This document shows, in pieces, positions 35,479 to 47,600 of a stretch of DNA of 64,000 bases; positions within the stretch are counted from its first letter, which is position 1; each line of letters begins with the position of its first letter. This DNA comes from Centropus unirufus (taxonomy: Eukaryota; Chordata; Aves; Cuculiformes; Centropidae). The DNA lies in contig VYZI01000040.1 of the NCBI GenBank assembly GCA_013397695.1, forward strand, positions 380,754 through 444,753. The letters are read 5' to 3'. The translations under genes were made by a program, and so were the position numbers. Below the pieces are notes generated by a model. That model was not told where the DNA came from, did no database searches, and saw nothing but the letters and a program-made list of their open reading frames with translations.

Positions 35479-38199
35479 CCATTATAGAAAGGTCCCTGGT
35501 GCAACAGAGTTCAGTTTTTATAAGAGTAGCACAATGAAACTGAAAATTTTCTCCTTTTTAACAGAAGGGGCTCCACTAGGCCTCGCAGAAGACCTGAAAA
35601 AAGCAAACCCTGGAGGTGCAAACTCTACCATCAGAATTAGATGAGAGTATGAGAGTAGAAAAACAATGCGAAAAAAAAATTGCCTCACAGTTTCATTGCT
35701 ACTATGACTTATTCACTTCAAAGTACAGCTGAAAATAAGTCTCCCAAGATTTCTGGTTGGCAAAAATAACACTGGTGAGACTATGACTATTCAGCAACAA
35801 TTTGTTTTGGTCTACCCTCTAATAGCTACAACAAGCCTGAAATGGGCAGTAGGCAGTGAAATCACGACTGCAAGCCACAACAATTGGGTAACTAAGGCTG
35901 TGGAAGTATCCTTTGGGCTTTGTAGTTCAAGCACTCAACTGCAACCGTTGTGGAATAATTGGACTCCAAAGAGAGAAAAAAAATGATGATGTAAGAAAAA
36001 ATTTCTTTCAACCTAAAGCAAGGGCTTACTGACCATAAGAGTTTAAAGCACAGTATCTTTGTTAAGAAATGTAAAGTATTTGAAAGGTACTCAGTTCCAC
36101 AATATCATTGTTCCCTGGGCAGAATTTTCTGCCTTTTTTTTGTAAACTGTATGTTCTTTGATCCAGTCCTAGATTTAAATAGTCTAGTCGATTGAGTGAA
36201 ACCCATTTAAGGTCTCTGAGTGCATCTGGCTGCAGTCTGAGGGTCCTGTTGTCAGATATAAGGTTCTTTTTAGTTGTGAAAGGAACTGAAACAGCCTCGG
36301 GCTGCCCTCAGACTGGAATGTATGTATAAAAAGCTGTTGTATCATCACCTTTTCCCCTTCTCGATTCATCCCCTGAAGAAAGAACTGTTTAACTACAGAA
36401 AGAATCTCTCCTAATGCATGGGCCTTTTTGATGTGTGTTATGAACCCAGAGAAAATGCTAGAAGGAAAGTTTATACTATCACAGTCAAAGAAAAGCCCAC
36501 GAAAAAAACTACCTATTGTCATGACCCAACTGCTTTAATTGATTCTTTCTTAAGTTTCAGAAACAAAAGATAGAAAATGGTCATCCAGATGAGCATCAGG
36601 AAACTGAGACAAAAAAAAAACAGTGCATGTCAGCAGAAGCTCAAAAATCTTTCCCCAGAAAAAACAGGTGAAACACATATGTATAAGTAAGATTTTTCTG
36701 CATGGCCAGAAAAGGTAAGGAGAATATGCTAGCAACCTAAGAAATCAAAGATCAGGCTTCCCTGCTTACTGTCAAGGCAAAGAGGACAGGGACAAATGGT
36801 GTGGCAGTTTTCATTCCAAACTGAGAGAATTCAGAGGATATGAACTATGTTGTAGAGAGAGCACAGATTAAAGAAATTTTACATGAAGATGTAAAGGAAA
36901 AGAAGGGTTGTGTGCTTGTACCTTGCTGATAACAGAGAGATTTTCAGGAGACTTAATTGTAATGAAAAATATGTTGTTTATTTTTATTTCTACTCATAAC
37001 AATCTCTTGAAATTATATTAGAGGAAACTGACGTATCTGTTATCAAAATTCAGAGACATGCAGGAAGTATAGGTGCCCACCAATTGATATGGTATCACGC
37101 AATACATTCACACAAATATATGCCTATATACACACACGCATATATGTAGCATTTAAAACTGTAATTATCTTTAATAAAGATGCACTAACGGTGACAATTA
37201 CCATGACTGTGTAATCAAAAAAAAACCCCATCAAAAAAATTTAATTTGACTTGTTGCACTCCAGAGAACTCATTCTTGTTTGTGGTCATGAAATTTTACA
37301 CTGATATCCTACCGCTGTCTTAGCTTGCATCAGACCAAAAGGGTTGCACCTTTGTGAAAGGAAATTAAACATGAGTCACTTTGCACCATGTACACTTGCA
37401 CAGGATACTGCCAAAGACGAAATTTATGAGGACGTCAGCTTAAAGTAACTCATGAATTTTCCATCTTGCCTTTTTTATAGCAGGCACTGTAGCAAATTAC
37501 AAGCACTGGAGATTTATTTGATCAGGAATACTTTAAGATAAGTAGAGGGAAATGAGTGACAGGAGTAAAGTGATATAGTGAAGAACTGAATAAATTAATT
37601 CCACACTTTTTACATTAGCTTACTTAGGCTTAAACTGCATTTTTTATCATTATTTTTGCTATGAAAATAACATGCTTTTGGATTTTTAATGTCTATTTCT
37701 TTCTCCGATAATGACAAACACACAGTGAAAACTCATCTCCATGCGCATATCTGTGAAGAGTTCTAGATATTCACTGCTAACTCTGAACCCCTTTGCTCTC
37801 AGTCAACCATTTAGCTGAAAATTATCAAGAAATCTTGTGTTTATGTAGGAAGTACATAGCCATGCAACACAGAAAGACTCTTACAGCTACAGTCAGTTGT
37901 TCTGTCTTGTAGTGGCAATGGAAGAGGACACACTTCTACAGAAGTTTCTCAGATAGGCAGAAACTTATGGTGCCGACAACAACAGAATACGTATGATGTT
38001 AGGCAGGTTTAAACTGCATCATATGTTGTTGATGAAGAAATTTGTCTCAGCTCATCATCTATAAGAGAAAACACAAAAGTTATATTTGGCAAGTACATTA
38101 TGTGGGTAAATTAATGGATTGTGATATTAATAGGCAAGTTGGCATCACAGAAACATTAAAGCCAAAATAGACTGTCATTGTAGTCTCAGCTTCTGCATG
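35479..38199. other. AT-rich unique DNA, no gene recognised
   Basis: Frames at 35783-35986, 36184-36522 (112 codons, minus) and 36550-36735 match no family. The 36184-36522 frame has no recognised motif and no clear exon boundaries. TA/CA-rich simple sequence lies near 37115-37145. Confidence 0.5.
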
Positions 38200-38440
38200 A
38201 CACAGGCCTTTGGACTTTCATGATTTAATTTCTCAATTCAGCTCAGTAATTCTGTTTGAATTGAAGTAAACACTTTAGAAAACCATTCAGATTTTATTTT
38301 AAAGTCCTCAGTGAGGCTCTGCCACCAACCACAATGAGTTGCTGCCACCGATAGCTAATTAACCTTTTGGCAGATATTTGCAGTTTATTTCCTGCTCTAA
38401 TTCAAAGTACTTAAATAATGTGCTTTTGCTATGCTTGAAA
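38200..38440. promoter_or_regulatory. Candidate conserved noncoding block (weak)
   Basis: Frame-free, complex sequence with homeodomain-type cores ('catgatttaatttctcaatt', 'gatagctaattaaccttttg') and no repeat similarity. Inferred from texture only. Confidence 0.15.
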
Positions 38441-39919
38441 ATCTTTATCATTTACTGAACAAAGTGGTCTATTTCAGGTGTTTACTACAAGGCACGTTTT
38501 CTGTTCCTCTAACCATTCTCAAGGCTCTTCTACGCAGCAGCATTCACAATAGAAGAAACTAAATACAGTTCTGGGTTCCTCTTCTAAGGATCACACACAT
38601 ACCTCTTTCCACCATTGTTTCAAACTAGAAACTTATCTTAAACTGGCTAGCTCCCACAGTCTCCAAGTCCTTTTTTAGAGTTACAGCTTTCCCGGAAGAG
38701 GTCTTACATCCAAGATATATAAACTCTTTTCACTGTTTTACTACAACATTGTGTTTACATATCATTTGTTTATGCTGTCAGACAAGCAAGTACTGATGAC
38801 ATTTCATCAAATTATTTGCCACTTAACCTGTTTTTATGTCAGCTTCACTTGTTGCTGATGAGGACTTTATGGTTTCTTACATGTCACAGTTTAAAAAAAA
38901 TATACCGTTAATAACAAAAATCAGTAGGGTAAAAAAAACTATTCTGCAAATTGCAGAAACCCACCGGTATGATAACTCCCCATTGTGTGTCTGGTAATCA
39001 GTTAATTCATGTGGTTTACAAACAGAATGTGTTGATTTAGTATCGCTCTGGTTTCTTTATGTAGCAGAATATCCAATGCCTTGCAGAAGCCTGACAGTAT
39101 CCAATCAATTAAACTTGAATTTTTCCAATAACTTATTTGAAGTCTGGTAACATCTGCTCTCCACAGGTTTATGTTAGTTGGCACCAATTGCAGAGAAGTA
39201 CTACAAAGGTGACTGCAAAGGGCTATTAGAAAAGGCTTTATTCGAGGTTATTGGTTGATGAGAGGCATCAGCTGGTGGTGTTGATTTGCACCTCCTGGTA
39301 TACAAAAGTACTATCAATATCTGCCCATAAAATGTAAAAATGTGGTTTTTTTCATGATCCTGCATGAAACTGTGAACTTTCCTTATACCATCACAGATAT
39401 GTTGTAAAGCTGGAAAGTGACAATGAATAAGGTAGAAGCAGAGCAAAAGTCATTATAATGTAAACAAAGCACCTGAAACACTTCCACTTGCAATGTAAGA
39501 CAGTCAGTCAAATATTTTGTTTGTATTAAACGATAATCACAATAAATTCCAAATAAAAGAACATATTCTTCAAATAATTAAGGCTGTTGCCTCCTATGTC
39601 TTGGTTCAATGAGATCTCCTGCTCCTTGGCATAAGAAAGGCATAAGGCAGAGGCACGTCCTTCTTGCTTTTTTTTGTATGCCTTTGGCCCTTTGTGATCC
39701 ATCTTAATAAAAGACTTTGAGTGCATTGCTCCCTTTTCTCCTTTTCCTTCCTTCTCCACGTCTACTTTATAACCTGGTGATGAGGGTATTCTTCACAAAG
39801 TGGTAAACAGAAGTCTGATTCATCTCAGATAGAAAACAAAATCGAGCTGTGGTCTAAAATAGCCTGGGCAAGTACAAAAGCTATTAAGACAAAGATAGGC
39901 AGCAAAAATTCTCCAGAAA

Positions 39920-39940
39920 TTTTTTTTTTTAAAAAAAAAA
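39920..39940. repeat. T11A10 palindromic tract
   Basis: Eleven T residues run directly into ten A residues, giving a perfect 20-bp self-complementary core. Such tracts are rigid, disfavour nucleosomes and can extrude. Confidence 0.9.
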
Positions 39941-42900
39941 GATGAGTCCACTCTTGCTAGGCTGCCTAACTTAGATCAGAAATGGGAAAAAGTGCCAAAT
40001 ATGCAGTCTAGAATCAAGCATCTCTGAGTTAAAGACAGTTGGATGAAGCTTGGCATGTCATGCATTTCCCATTGATGACTTTAAGAAACCTCTGCTCACC
40101 ACCTAGGCTTCCCAGCTTGTTTTGATTATGTTTATCCCTTGGCTCTGTAAGAATCTCAGATGTTCTCAGTCAGCTTGCCAGGGCTGAATTTTGGGGTGTT
40201 GATATTCCTTACTTCAAGGTACTAAAGCACAGATTATGATTATTTTCCTTTGGGCTGAAACAACATCCGCCATCTGGCATTTAGGTAAACCATTTGAACT
40301 TATACCCATTAAGTAAAATCAGTGTTTTAAAATATTTTCTTTACAAAAATATCTATGAGGAAATTTTCTTTGTAACTGGTTGTCTTCCAAAATATTTTTT
40401 CCATGAGGGACTTCAAAATTGTTAGAGCAGCAAAATGAGCAAGATTTTCCTATTGTATGGGATTCAGTTCAATGGCCCAGCAACTAGCAAGCCTGATGAG
40501 ATCAACTTCTGCTAGCTCATGTTGCTTAGAGTGTTTACCAATACAGGGTAAAGGAAATAATTTCTAAAGAGCCTCTGATGCTCTTAAATTATTTATTTTA
40601 CAGTTACTGTCAAAATAATTAGTTTCTTTAAAGTCTTTAGTGACATCATTCATGTAAGGAAAAAGCGATTACAGTTGAGAGACAGTCCTTTGGAAAAATA
40701 TCAAGGAGCATTTCTTCCAGTATAATGCATTGCCTAATATGTCAGCAACTCAAATTTCATTAAAGCTGATTCTATCTCCTGCAAAGGTTTATACCGAACT
40801 ATGGCATGGCCAATGGTTACAAGAAAAGCAGCTGACAAAACTATTTAACTACAATATACTGTGCAGCTACTGGAACTGCCATTAAATGTTCACAATATTT
40901 CTTTGTCAAGATCACTGCTCTTTTTTGCTTGCAATTTTTTTCTGCCTGATGTTCTTACTGAATTAGGGAACTTCCAGATTTTCTCATATATTTAAAATGG
41001 TCAGCTTGGACTTTCTGAATAAATATTGTATATAATATAGGGACTTTACTGGAAAGCTGAACTTTTTTGTTTTTCGTTTTTTTTGTTTTGCTAAAAAAGC
41101 AAAGGTCACCAAACATTTGTGCATGTGGTACATAGGGGCAAAGAACAGAAAGCTGTCTCTTTTTTTTTTAACTTTTCTTACTTTCTAATAGAATTGTAGG
41201 CCTTGAAAAAAACAACAGCAAAACTTTAATATGGCTAAGTTTGGGCTGCTATTAATGGCTATAGAAAATTTACACTCTGAAAAAAAAAGAAAACAAACAA
41301 ATCCCTCTCTTTCCTTTATTAATGAGAGCAAGTAGTGGGTACTCTAGCCTTTCATGCAACTATAGCCTACCCCTATGATATCTAGTGACTTGTGATAGAT
41401 CCTTATGTAAAGCTTATGTAAAGTTGGACTTTAAGGTAGGATATATTTTCTCTGGGAAATTTGAGAAGGAGGTGAGATAATAAAGTACAAAAAAAAAAGG
41501 AAAACTTCCTAAGCTATGTACATTATTCAAAAATCCCTTTTATTGGTGTAAGGGACTTTTCATGAAAACAGGTGCGAAGGACAAGACTAAACCTGAATGG
41601 GAGGTTGCAGACCTTTATATCAATCCCCTAACCACAAAGCTTAGTAAGGCATTGAGCTTCCTGGGAAAATTTAACAGATATTTCAAGGGCAGATGTCCAA
41701 ATTTGTGCAGTCTCGCTATTCAGGTGAAACTGTTGCTACTTTTACCTCAAAAAGTAGAAAAAATACGTCATGGGATATTCTTTCTCATAAAACAGGAACT
41801 GAATTAAATGGACAACTGTGAAACCATCTGGACAAAGAGTGTGTTATTGGTTACTGCATATCCCTTTTGCATTTTTCAAAGTTATTAATTCTTTTCATTA
41901 AAGAGGATTTGTAAATAATTTTAGAGTATTTAGGAGTTTGGGGACTTCTGTAGAATGGATATTTAATTCCTTAGTGGTTGTTGACTGGAGCTTGAGCTAC
42001 CAAGTCATTTGACAAGAGGCACAGGTTAAATTGCTTAGAACTTACCTGCCAATCATAGTAATATCCAAGGCCATGGACATCAGATTGATATTGATCTTAA
42101 AATACACACAGTCCATGTTTAAAAAATGAATTTTTTCACTTCTTTGGGATTTTATATAAAATCTTACAGGAATTCTACAGGAAAATACAAAGATTTTCAA
42201 ATGAAAATGTAATTTTTATATATCCTCTTTTGAGCTTGTATACATGCAAGAGCATTTCCTTTTGCACTGCAAAACATAATATTTACTATTACTTGGTCCC
42301 AAGCTTTTAGAATTTTAGTCTGGAACAGACTGAACACCTTCCCTGACCTTAGCTAAAGCAACATTTGCATTCGTTTGCATTCACAGTTTAGGACATTTTA
42401 ATAGCATAACGTGTAGCAATATTGAAAACAGAACTCCAGGTCTATCTAATTGATTAATTAGTATATAGCATGGACATATTGCAATACTAAATCCACAGAA
42501 GCCTGAGGAGAAGCAAAACACAGAACACTGCTGATTTCTTTCCTAAAAAGATGATGAAATACTTAAGTTTGAAGACATAAAACTAAAATAATTCAAGTGA
42601 GAAATATTTCAAACATCTCAAATTTCAAAATTGTTGATTTTTTTTCCAAATGCAAGATGATTTATGAGTGTCTTCCGAACTCTATAATCTGTGGAATTTT
42701 TTGGCTCTTATTGTTGGTTGTTGCTTTTACTTAGGTTTGCAACTGGCCCTGTGGCATTTTTTTTCTATGCTTCATTGGGTAGTAGTTAACTACCTTGAAC
42801 TCTGAATTCTACATGTTGCTGCCACAAGGTATGAATGAGCCACTGAAGATGAACCTGAAGTCAGCAGCCTGGTCGCTTAGCTCTTCAAACAGTGTCACAT

Positions 42901-44348
42901 GGAACAAGATTTTATCATTCAGTAGATTCCTCTCTTACCTTGGAATAATCCCACGGTCTATTATAAGGCTGTTTCCCTCCATGTTTCCATCAATAACCTG
43001 TACTGAATATATCAGACAACTAGTCTTAAAAGTGAGTCTCAGAGGATATCACTACTCACTACGAGAATGAGGAATACTGTTTTTTGACTGTCAGTCACAA
43101 TGACAGATCATATCCCCCCAGTCTCTCTTCCCTACTTCATTTTTATATCACTCCTTTTTCCATGTAATTCATAAATTCTTACTCTCTGCAAAGTCTTTTT
43201 TTTTTGACAGTGTATCAAGTGCCAGTTTATGAGTCTGATAATATAGCCTATATCTTTGACTCCCTTCTATTAGGTATTTCTGTGACTGTAGAAGATTATT
43301 TTATTCATGTATTTATCATTAAAAATAAGCTAAACAGGTTGAAAAACAATTAAAAAACAGGAAGGGAAAGGATAAGAAAGGGTCAAATTTCAATAGTGGG
43401 AACTCCAAGTGTATGAATAACCAACTGAAGTATATTTCTTGTACATTTAAACTATGTTCCTTTCACCCAGATACTGTACATGGCTGTAGACGGATTCATA
43501 ATAGACCTTAAAAAAACTCATCCTGCTCATTTTATGACATTCAGAAATAGGTTGAGAAGGAAAGATTGTTTCAGACACACTGATTAAAATCTGGATGCAG
43601 CCACAAGGTAGCGGTGTGCCACTCTGAAGCTTTGTTGCTTTTTTGTCCAGGAGAGCATTGGCTGCCCTGAACAGTGTTCTAAGAGGCACTTGCTGCCACC
43701 ATGCAAATATGCACCCATCTCATTTCAATATGCTCCCAAGAGGATTTTAACTCAAGCTTCTGTTTTGTTGTCTGCTTTATTCCAACAATACTGTTATTTT
43801 TATCTTTTTCCTTTTTTCATCATTTTGAGAAATCGTTTAAGATATAATGCTCAGAACTGTTCAGAGACCTGCAGAGATCACCAAGAATAATGTCCTCTCG
43901 GAAGATATAAATTTCTTGCAAAGTCAATATTGAAAGGAGCTGCTAGTCTGAAAAAATAAATGACTAACTGAGGAAAGTGTGAAAGAGGAGAGACTGCTTT
44001 AAGAAATAAAAATGAGCAACAAAGCCTGTAGAGGGGACGTGGAAGGAAAAAAAGCAAAAACCACTAAGAAACTGAGAAAGCCTGAGAAGAAAAGTCTTTC
44101 TTGCTAATACTGAAAAAATTTAAGATATTTTTACTACTTTATCTTACAATTTTCCTCTGTGGGATTGCTAACATAGCAATAACAATATCTTAGGACCATT
44201 CCATTTGATCATAGCAACCAAGGTTATTTGAAAGAGGAAGGCAATTAAACCAAGGGAACCTTTTTTGCATTAATACAACTAGTCTCTTTGTCACATAGCC
44301 TTAGTTAAGTCAGCTAAATGATCTCACAACTGTGTATTGGATTTTGGT

Positions 44349-44362
44349 AAAAAAAAAAAAAA
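44349..44362. repeat. A14 homopolymer
   Basis: Fourteen A residues in otherwise unique DNA. Confidence 0.9.
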
Positions 44363-45032
44363 TGGGGAAAATCTTCTTCCTAAAATTAATACATGTAACA
44401 ATAAGTATCCTTGGCTAAAGCCAGGAAAATTGCCGGCAGGTACTGCATAAATTTCTCTGCCTTCTCCCATGAAGATGTCCAATTTGTAACATGCCTGGGT
44501 TTCAGCTGGTGATCTCCAGAGGCTGCTAATCACGCTGTATCATGGGCACACAGACATCCTCAGGCTGACTGCAAGACGCATTCACCTGACTTACAGAAAC
44601 AGCAGAGGCCAGTGTGGTTAAAAAGGCAGACTGAGAAGCTGGGTAGTCGGAAGCAGTTTTCTGCTAATGTGTAGAGCTACACTAAGTGAAAAGGAGGAAA
44701 AGCTGAGTGATGGGTAAGAAATGCAAGTGAAAGTGAAGCATCTGCAAACCCATGCTGAAAAATAGTGCATCTACTTTTCCTAGGCTGTTGCATGCACACT
44801 GTAACAGAAACAAGGCACATCAATATCTCCCTGGAAGAAAAGATTGTATAGGGCAGCCAAAACCCAGTACACCGGGATGGATCTCACAAGAGCAGAGTAG
44901 ACTGGGAGAATCACCTCCCTCAACCAGCTGGTAATGCTTCTTATGATTTAGCCCAGGATATGGTTGGCCTTCTTGGCTGCAAGCTCACATTGCCAGCTCA
45001 TGTCAAACTTCTTATCAACCAGTATCCCCAGG

Positions 45033-45420
45033 TGTGGAAGAGTTTTTAGCTGAAAGAGGCCATGATTTACTGTTTAGGGCAGTGAATGATCCAGGATGCC
45101 AGCCTGAGGTGTACGTGACTGAGCAAAAGTAGGTCAGCCTTGAGCAGTGTGGGAAATAACTTTGTGGATGTTAAACAGGATGGCAAAACTGTAAGCAAGG
45201 GAGAGAGTTCCCAGGAGCTTGATGAGTGGTCACCAATGAACATAAGCTTGAGATGTGTGAACACATAATCAGCCAATTATGTGTTTGCTCTGAAAGCGTG
45301 TGAACACTCTAAAAAGCTATAAATACTGAGCTATTTGGGTAATAAAGAGAGAACAACTTCTAATCGTATCGGTGTTGCATCGTCGTTACTCGGGACTGCC
45401 TCCGTCGGGACCCTGCAACA
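45033..45420 (+). mobile_element. Solo LTR (ERVK/alpharetro-like), 388 bp, with TSD
   Basis: A complete LTR starting TG (45033) and ending CA (45420), flanked by a perfect 6-bp duplication CCCAGG at 45027-45032 and 45421-45426. Six-base duplications are usual for alpha- and betaretrovirus-type (ERVK) integrases. The plus orientation is supported by TATAAATA (45318-45325) and AATAAA (45341-45346), followed by a short GC-richer end that fits a compact R/U5. The last 60 bp keep seven CpG dinucleotides. In a methylated vertebrate genome that suggests limited decay. No retroviral genes or primer-binding site adjoin it, so it is the product of LTR-LTR recombination. The 69-codon frame at 45067-45276 is not a gene. 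Confidence 0.9.
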
Positions 45421-45456
45421 CCCAGGTCCTTCTCTGGGGGGTTGCTCTCAATCACG

Positions 45457-45965
45457 TCATCCCTCATCCTGTATTGAAACCACAGGTTGCTCCAACCCAG
45501 GTGTAGAACCTTGTGTTTGCCTTGCCTTATGAAACTTCATGGAGTTCACACACACCCACTTCTCCAGCTTGTCCAGAGCCCTCTGGGTGATGTCCTTTCT
45601 TTCTGGTGTGAAAACTTCACCACCCATCTTGGTGTCATCTGCAAACTGGCTGAGGGTGCACTCAATCTCTCTGTCTGTATCATTGATGAAGATATTAAAC
45701 AGCACTGGTCCCAGTACAGAGCCCTTAGGAACACCACCGGTCATGGATATCTGGACATCAAGTCGTTGACCACTACTCTCTGAATATGACCATCCAACCA
45801 ATTCCTTACCCACCAAACAGTCCACCCATCAAATCCATATCTCTCCAATTTAGAGAGAAGGATGTTGTGGGGCACTGTTTCAAAGGTTTTACGGAATTCC
45901 AGATAGATTACATCCATTGCCTTTCTCATGTCCACTGATGTGGTTACGCCATCATGGAAAGCCAC
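45457..45965 (-). pseudogene. CR1 ORF2 reverse-transcriptase catalytic-core remnant
   Basis: Minus-strand RT palm region in two frames. The upstream frame (45741-45965) carries motif A as 'DVIYLEFRKTFETVP'. The catalytic aspartate expected after 'YL' reads glutamate. It is followed by 'VVWWVRNWLDGHIQRVVVN'-type sequence (seen as WTVWWVRNWLDG). A frameshift near 45755 moves reading to the frame at 45457-45825. That frame has motif B ('GVPKGSVLGPVLFNIFIND', with K for the usual Q) and motif C ('QFADDTKMGG', both aspartates kept). The damaged motif A, the frameshift and the LTR interruption downstream make it non-functional. Confidence 0.9.
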
Positions 45966-45990
45966 CAGATAATGTGAAAGACAAGCAGTA

Positions 45991-47289
45991 TATAAAATCC
46001 TCAGATCTTTAAAAAAGAAAAAGAAAGCTTTAAATGCGTAATAAAAACTACAGAATAATAAATTTCTGTTTGCAAAATTTCAGTTATTTATAGACTATGT
46101 TATGATCCGCTTTTTCATATATTACTATTCAAACAGTACTGAATTATCTCAATGGAAAAACTATTGTAATACGGTATTATCCACAGCAAGTTACTGCAAA
46201 ACAAGAGGGTCCTAGGCAGTTTGCAACCAACATCAAAGAAATGCCACAGGCTTGTCAACTGCAAACTCATTCTGAAAGCTCTGGCAGAGTGTGGCCCCAA
46301 ACGTGACAGAAGCCCCTAAGTGTTCTCAAGACATTCCTTTAGGACAAAAGACTAAAAGCACCCTTTGGGGAGGGTTAGTCTAACAGCAGCATCAGAAGAA
46401 AAAGGTACTTTCTTGTTAAAAAAACCCTCATCTCTACTTTGAACATCAGATTTTGGAGCAAAAGATTTTCTTTTTTTTTTTTTTGTTAGAAGAAAGAAAA
46501 GAAAAGGGAAAAAAAAAAGGAAAAGGTAGCAAAAGAGAATAAGCAATTTGAACAATATGCAAAAATAGTCAAGTAGATGTGCTTCCAGGCTTGTACCCTC
46601 AGCTCAGAATTATTTTACAGCCAGATTACAAAAAGCCTGACAATAGGGCTTGACAGCGACAATGCATGCATAACCCTACCAATGGCAGTTTGACTAGCAT
46701 TTCATCATTACTATGCGCAACCGAGAGCCTTCCAATCAGCCAGAACAGTGGGATCCACCAAGGAGTCATGATCAAGTAGCTATTAGGCCAAACGGTATTG
46801 TCAGAATTCGTCAATTTATGCAGCTTCTTTCAGAGAACTGAGTCCTGAAGCTTCCAAATATCAAAGGGTTCAATATCGAATAGAACATGTATTTAAGGAA
46901 AATTGGCCCCCAAATTACTATGCTATTGTCATTTGTTCTTTTCCAGTTCACTTAAAGGGTAAAGTGGAAGCTATTTTTAAAATTCAATATGAAAAAAATT
47001 ACAACTGAAGTTTCTTTAGAAAAAAAGTTCATTTATCCAGCTGCATCTCTCTTTTGTACTCTGCTCAGATGTTAACTTGAATTATAGCTTCCATGTTTCT
47101 CATGCTTTTTTTGTTGTCTGCCATTTACGTTTTGGAAAACTTAGCACAATTTTAGGTTTGAACTGATGTGTACTCTTTTGGCCAAGCCTGAGGGCCTCCA
47201 AACTCTTCTGGAAAAGTAGCACATTCACAATCACTCTGGCAAAGGTCTTCCTGGATTCCTTTCAAGTAACACAAAAGCTGTGCAGCATG
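45991..47289. other. AT-rich unique DNA, no gene recognised
   Basis: Holds a T14 run (46471-46484) followed by a purine-rich stretch (46489-46545), which together give the minus-strand frame at 46352-46555 its lysine- and phenylalanine-rich low-complexity look. Frames at 46115-46300 and 46626-46814 are short and unrecognised. Confidence 0.5.
46471..46545. repeat. T14 run plus purine-rich tract
   Basis: Fourteen T residues followed by about 55 bases made mostly of A and G on the plus strand. Low-complexity sequence, not a recognised element. Confidence 0.85.
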
Positions 47290-47600
47290 TTATTTAATCC
47301 CGTATCCTTTTCTCATTGAATTTTGCTGCAGAGCTTCAATTGACTTTGCTGTTAGCTAAAAAGAAACACAAATGCCAAACTGATTTGGCTACTGCTGCAA
47401 TAAGGGGATTTTGCAGTATGCGGTATAATCCATCTTTGTACAAGCCCAGCACTGGGACAACCAGGCACTCTGAAGATCTTCTTGTCTCCTCTTTAGCTGG
47501 CCCATTCTTGCTGGCCAAAGAATCCAGGAGGAAGTTGACACTCAGTTTCTCTGCCTGCAGCACTGTGAATACTTTGAACCACAATGAAGAATAGGTTCTT
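47290..47600. other. Unrecognised unique block open on both strands
   Basis: A somewhat GC-richer segment open for 92 codons on the plus strand (47316-47594) and 82 on the minus strand (47336-47584). Neither product has recognisable motifs, and overlapping long frames on both strands usually mean that neither is real. It could be a conserved noncoding block or an unrecognised old exon. I cannot choose between them. Confidence 0.25.

Larger units (their letters stand above)
38441..44854. other. AT-rich unique DNA, no gene recognised
   Basis: Contains the T11A10 tract at 39920-39940, several T- and A-runs (about 41066-41087, 41159-41170, 41279-41290, 44349-44362) and an 11-bp duplication (cttatgtaaag, twice) at about 41402-41423. 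Frames at 39201-39446, 39526-39759, 41562-41807, 42795-43070, 43447-43689 and 44324-44533 are 69-91 codons and unrecognised. An ATGCAAAT POU-type octamer is at 43701-43708. Confidence 0.5.
44855..45990 (-). mobile_element. CR1 LINE fragment split by an LTR
   Basis: Minus-strand CR1 in two blocks, 44855-45032 and 45421-45990. In the plus reading the order is 'acaagagcagagtagactgg', 'ggttggccttcttggctgca', 'atcaaccagtatccccagg', then after the interruption 'tccttctctggggggttgct', 'ttgaagatattaaacagcac' and 'ctctccaatttagagagaag'. The two blocks join exactly at the duplicated CCCAGG when the LTR is set aside. The fragment contains only RT coding sequence. The C-terminal end and 3' UTR are missing at the low edge and the 5' half at the high edge, so it is truncated at both ends. 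It is closer to a different CR1 subfamily than the copy at 16.8-17.9 kb. Confidence 0.93.

Noticed and set aside
36184..36522. 112-codon minus-strand frame as a possible gene
   Set aside because: No recognisable motif, no convincing exon boundaries and phenylalanine/serine-rich composition expected from AT-rich DNA.
43690..43890. ATG in a good Kozak-like context (gccaccatgc)
   Set aside because: The 66-codon frame has no motif, and the same bases form a POU octamer word; the context alone does not support a gene.
45487..45783. 98-codon plus-strand frame
   Set aside because: It is the antisense shadow of the CR1 reverse-transcriptase remnant on the minus strand.
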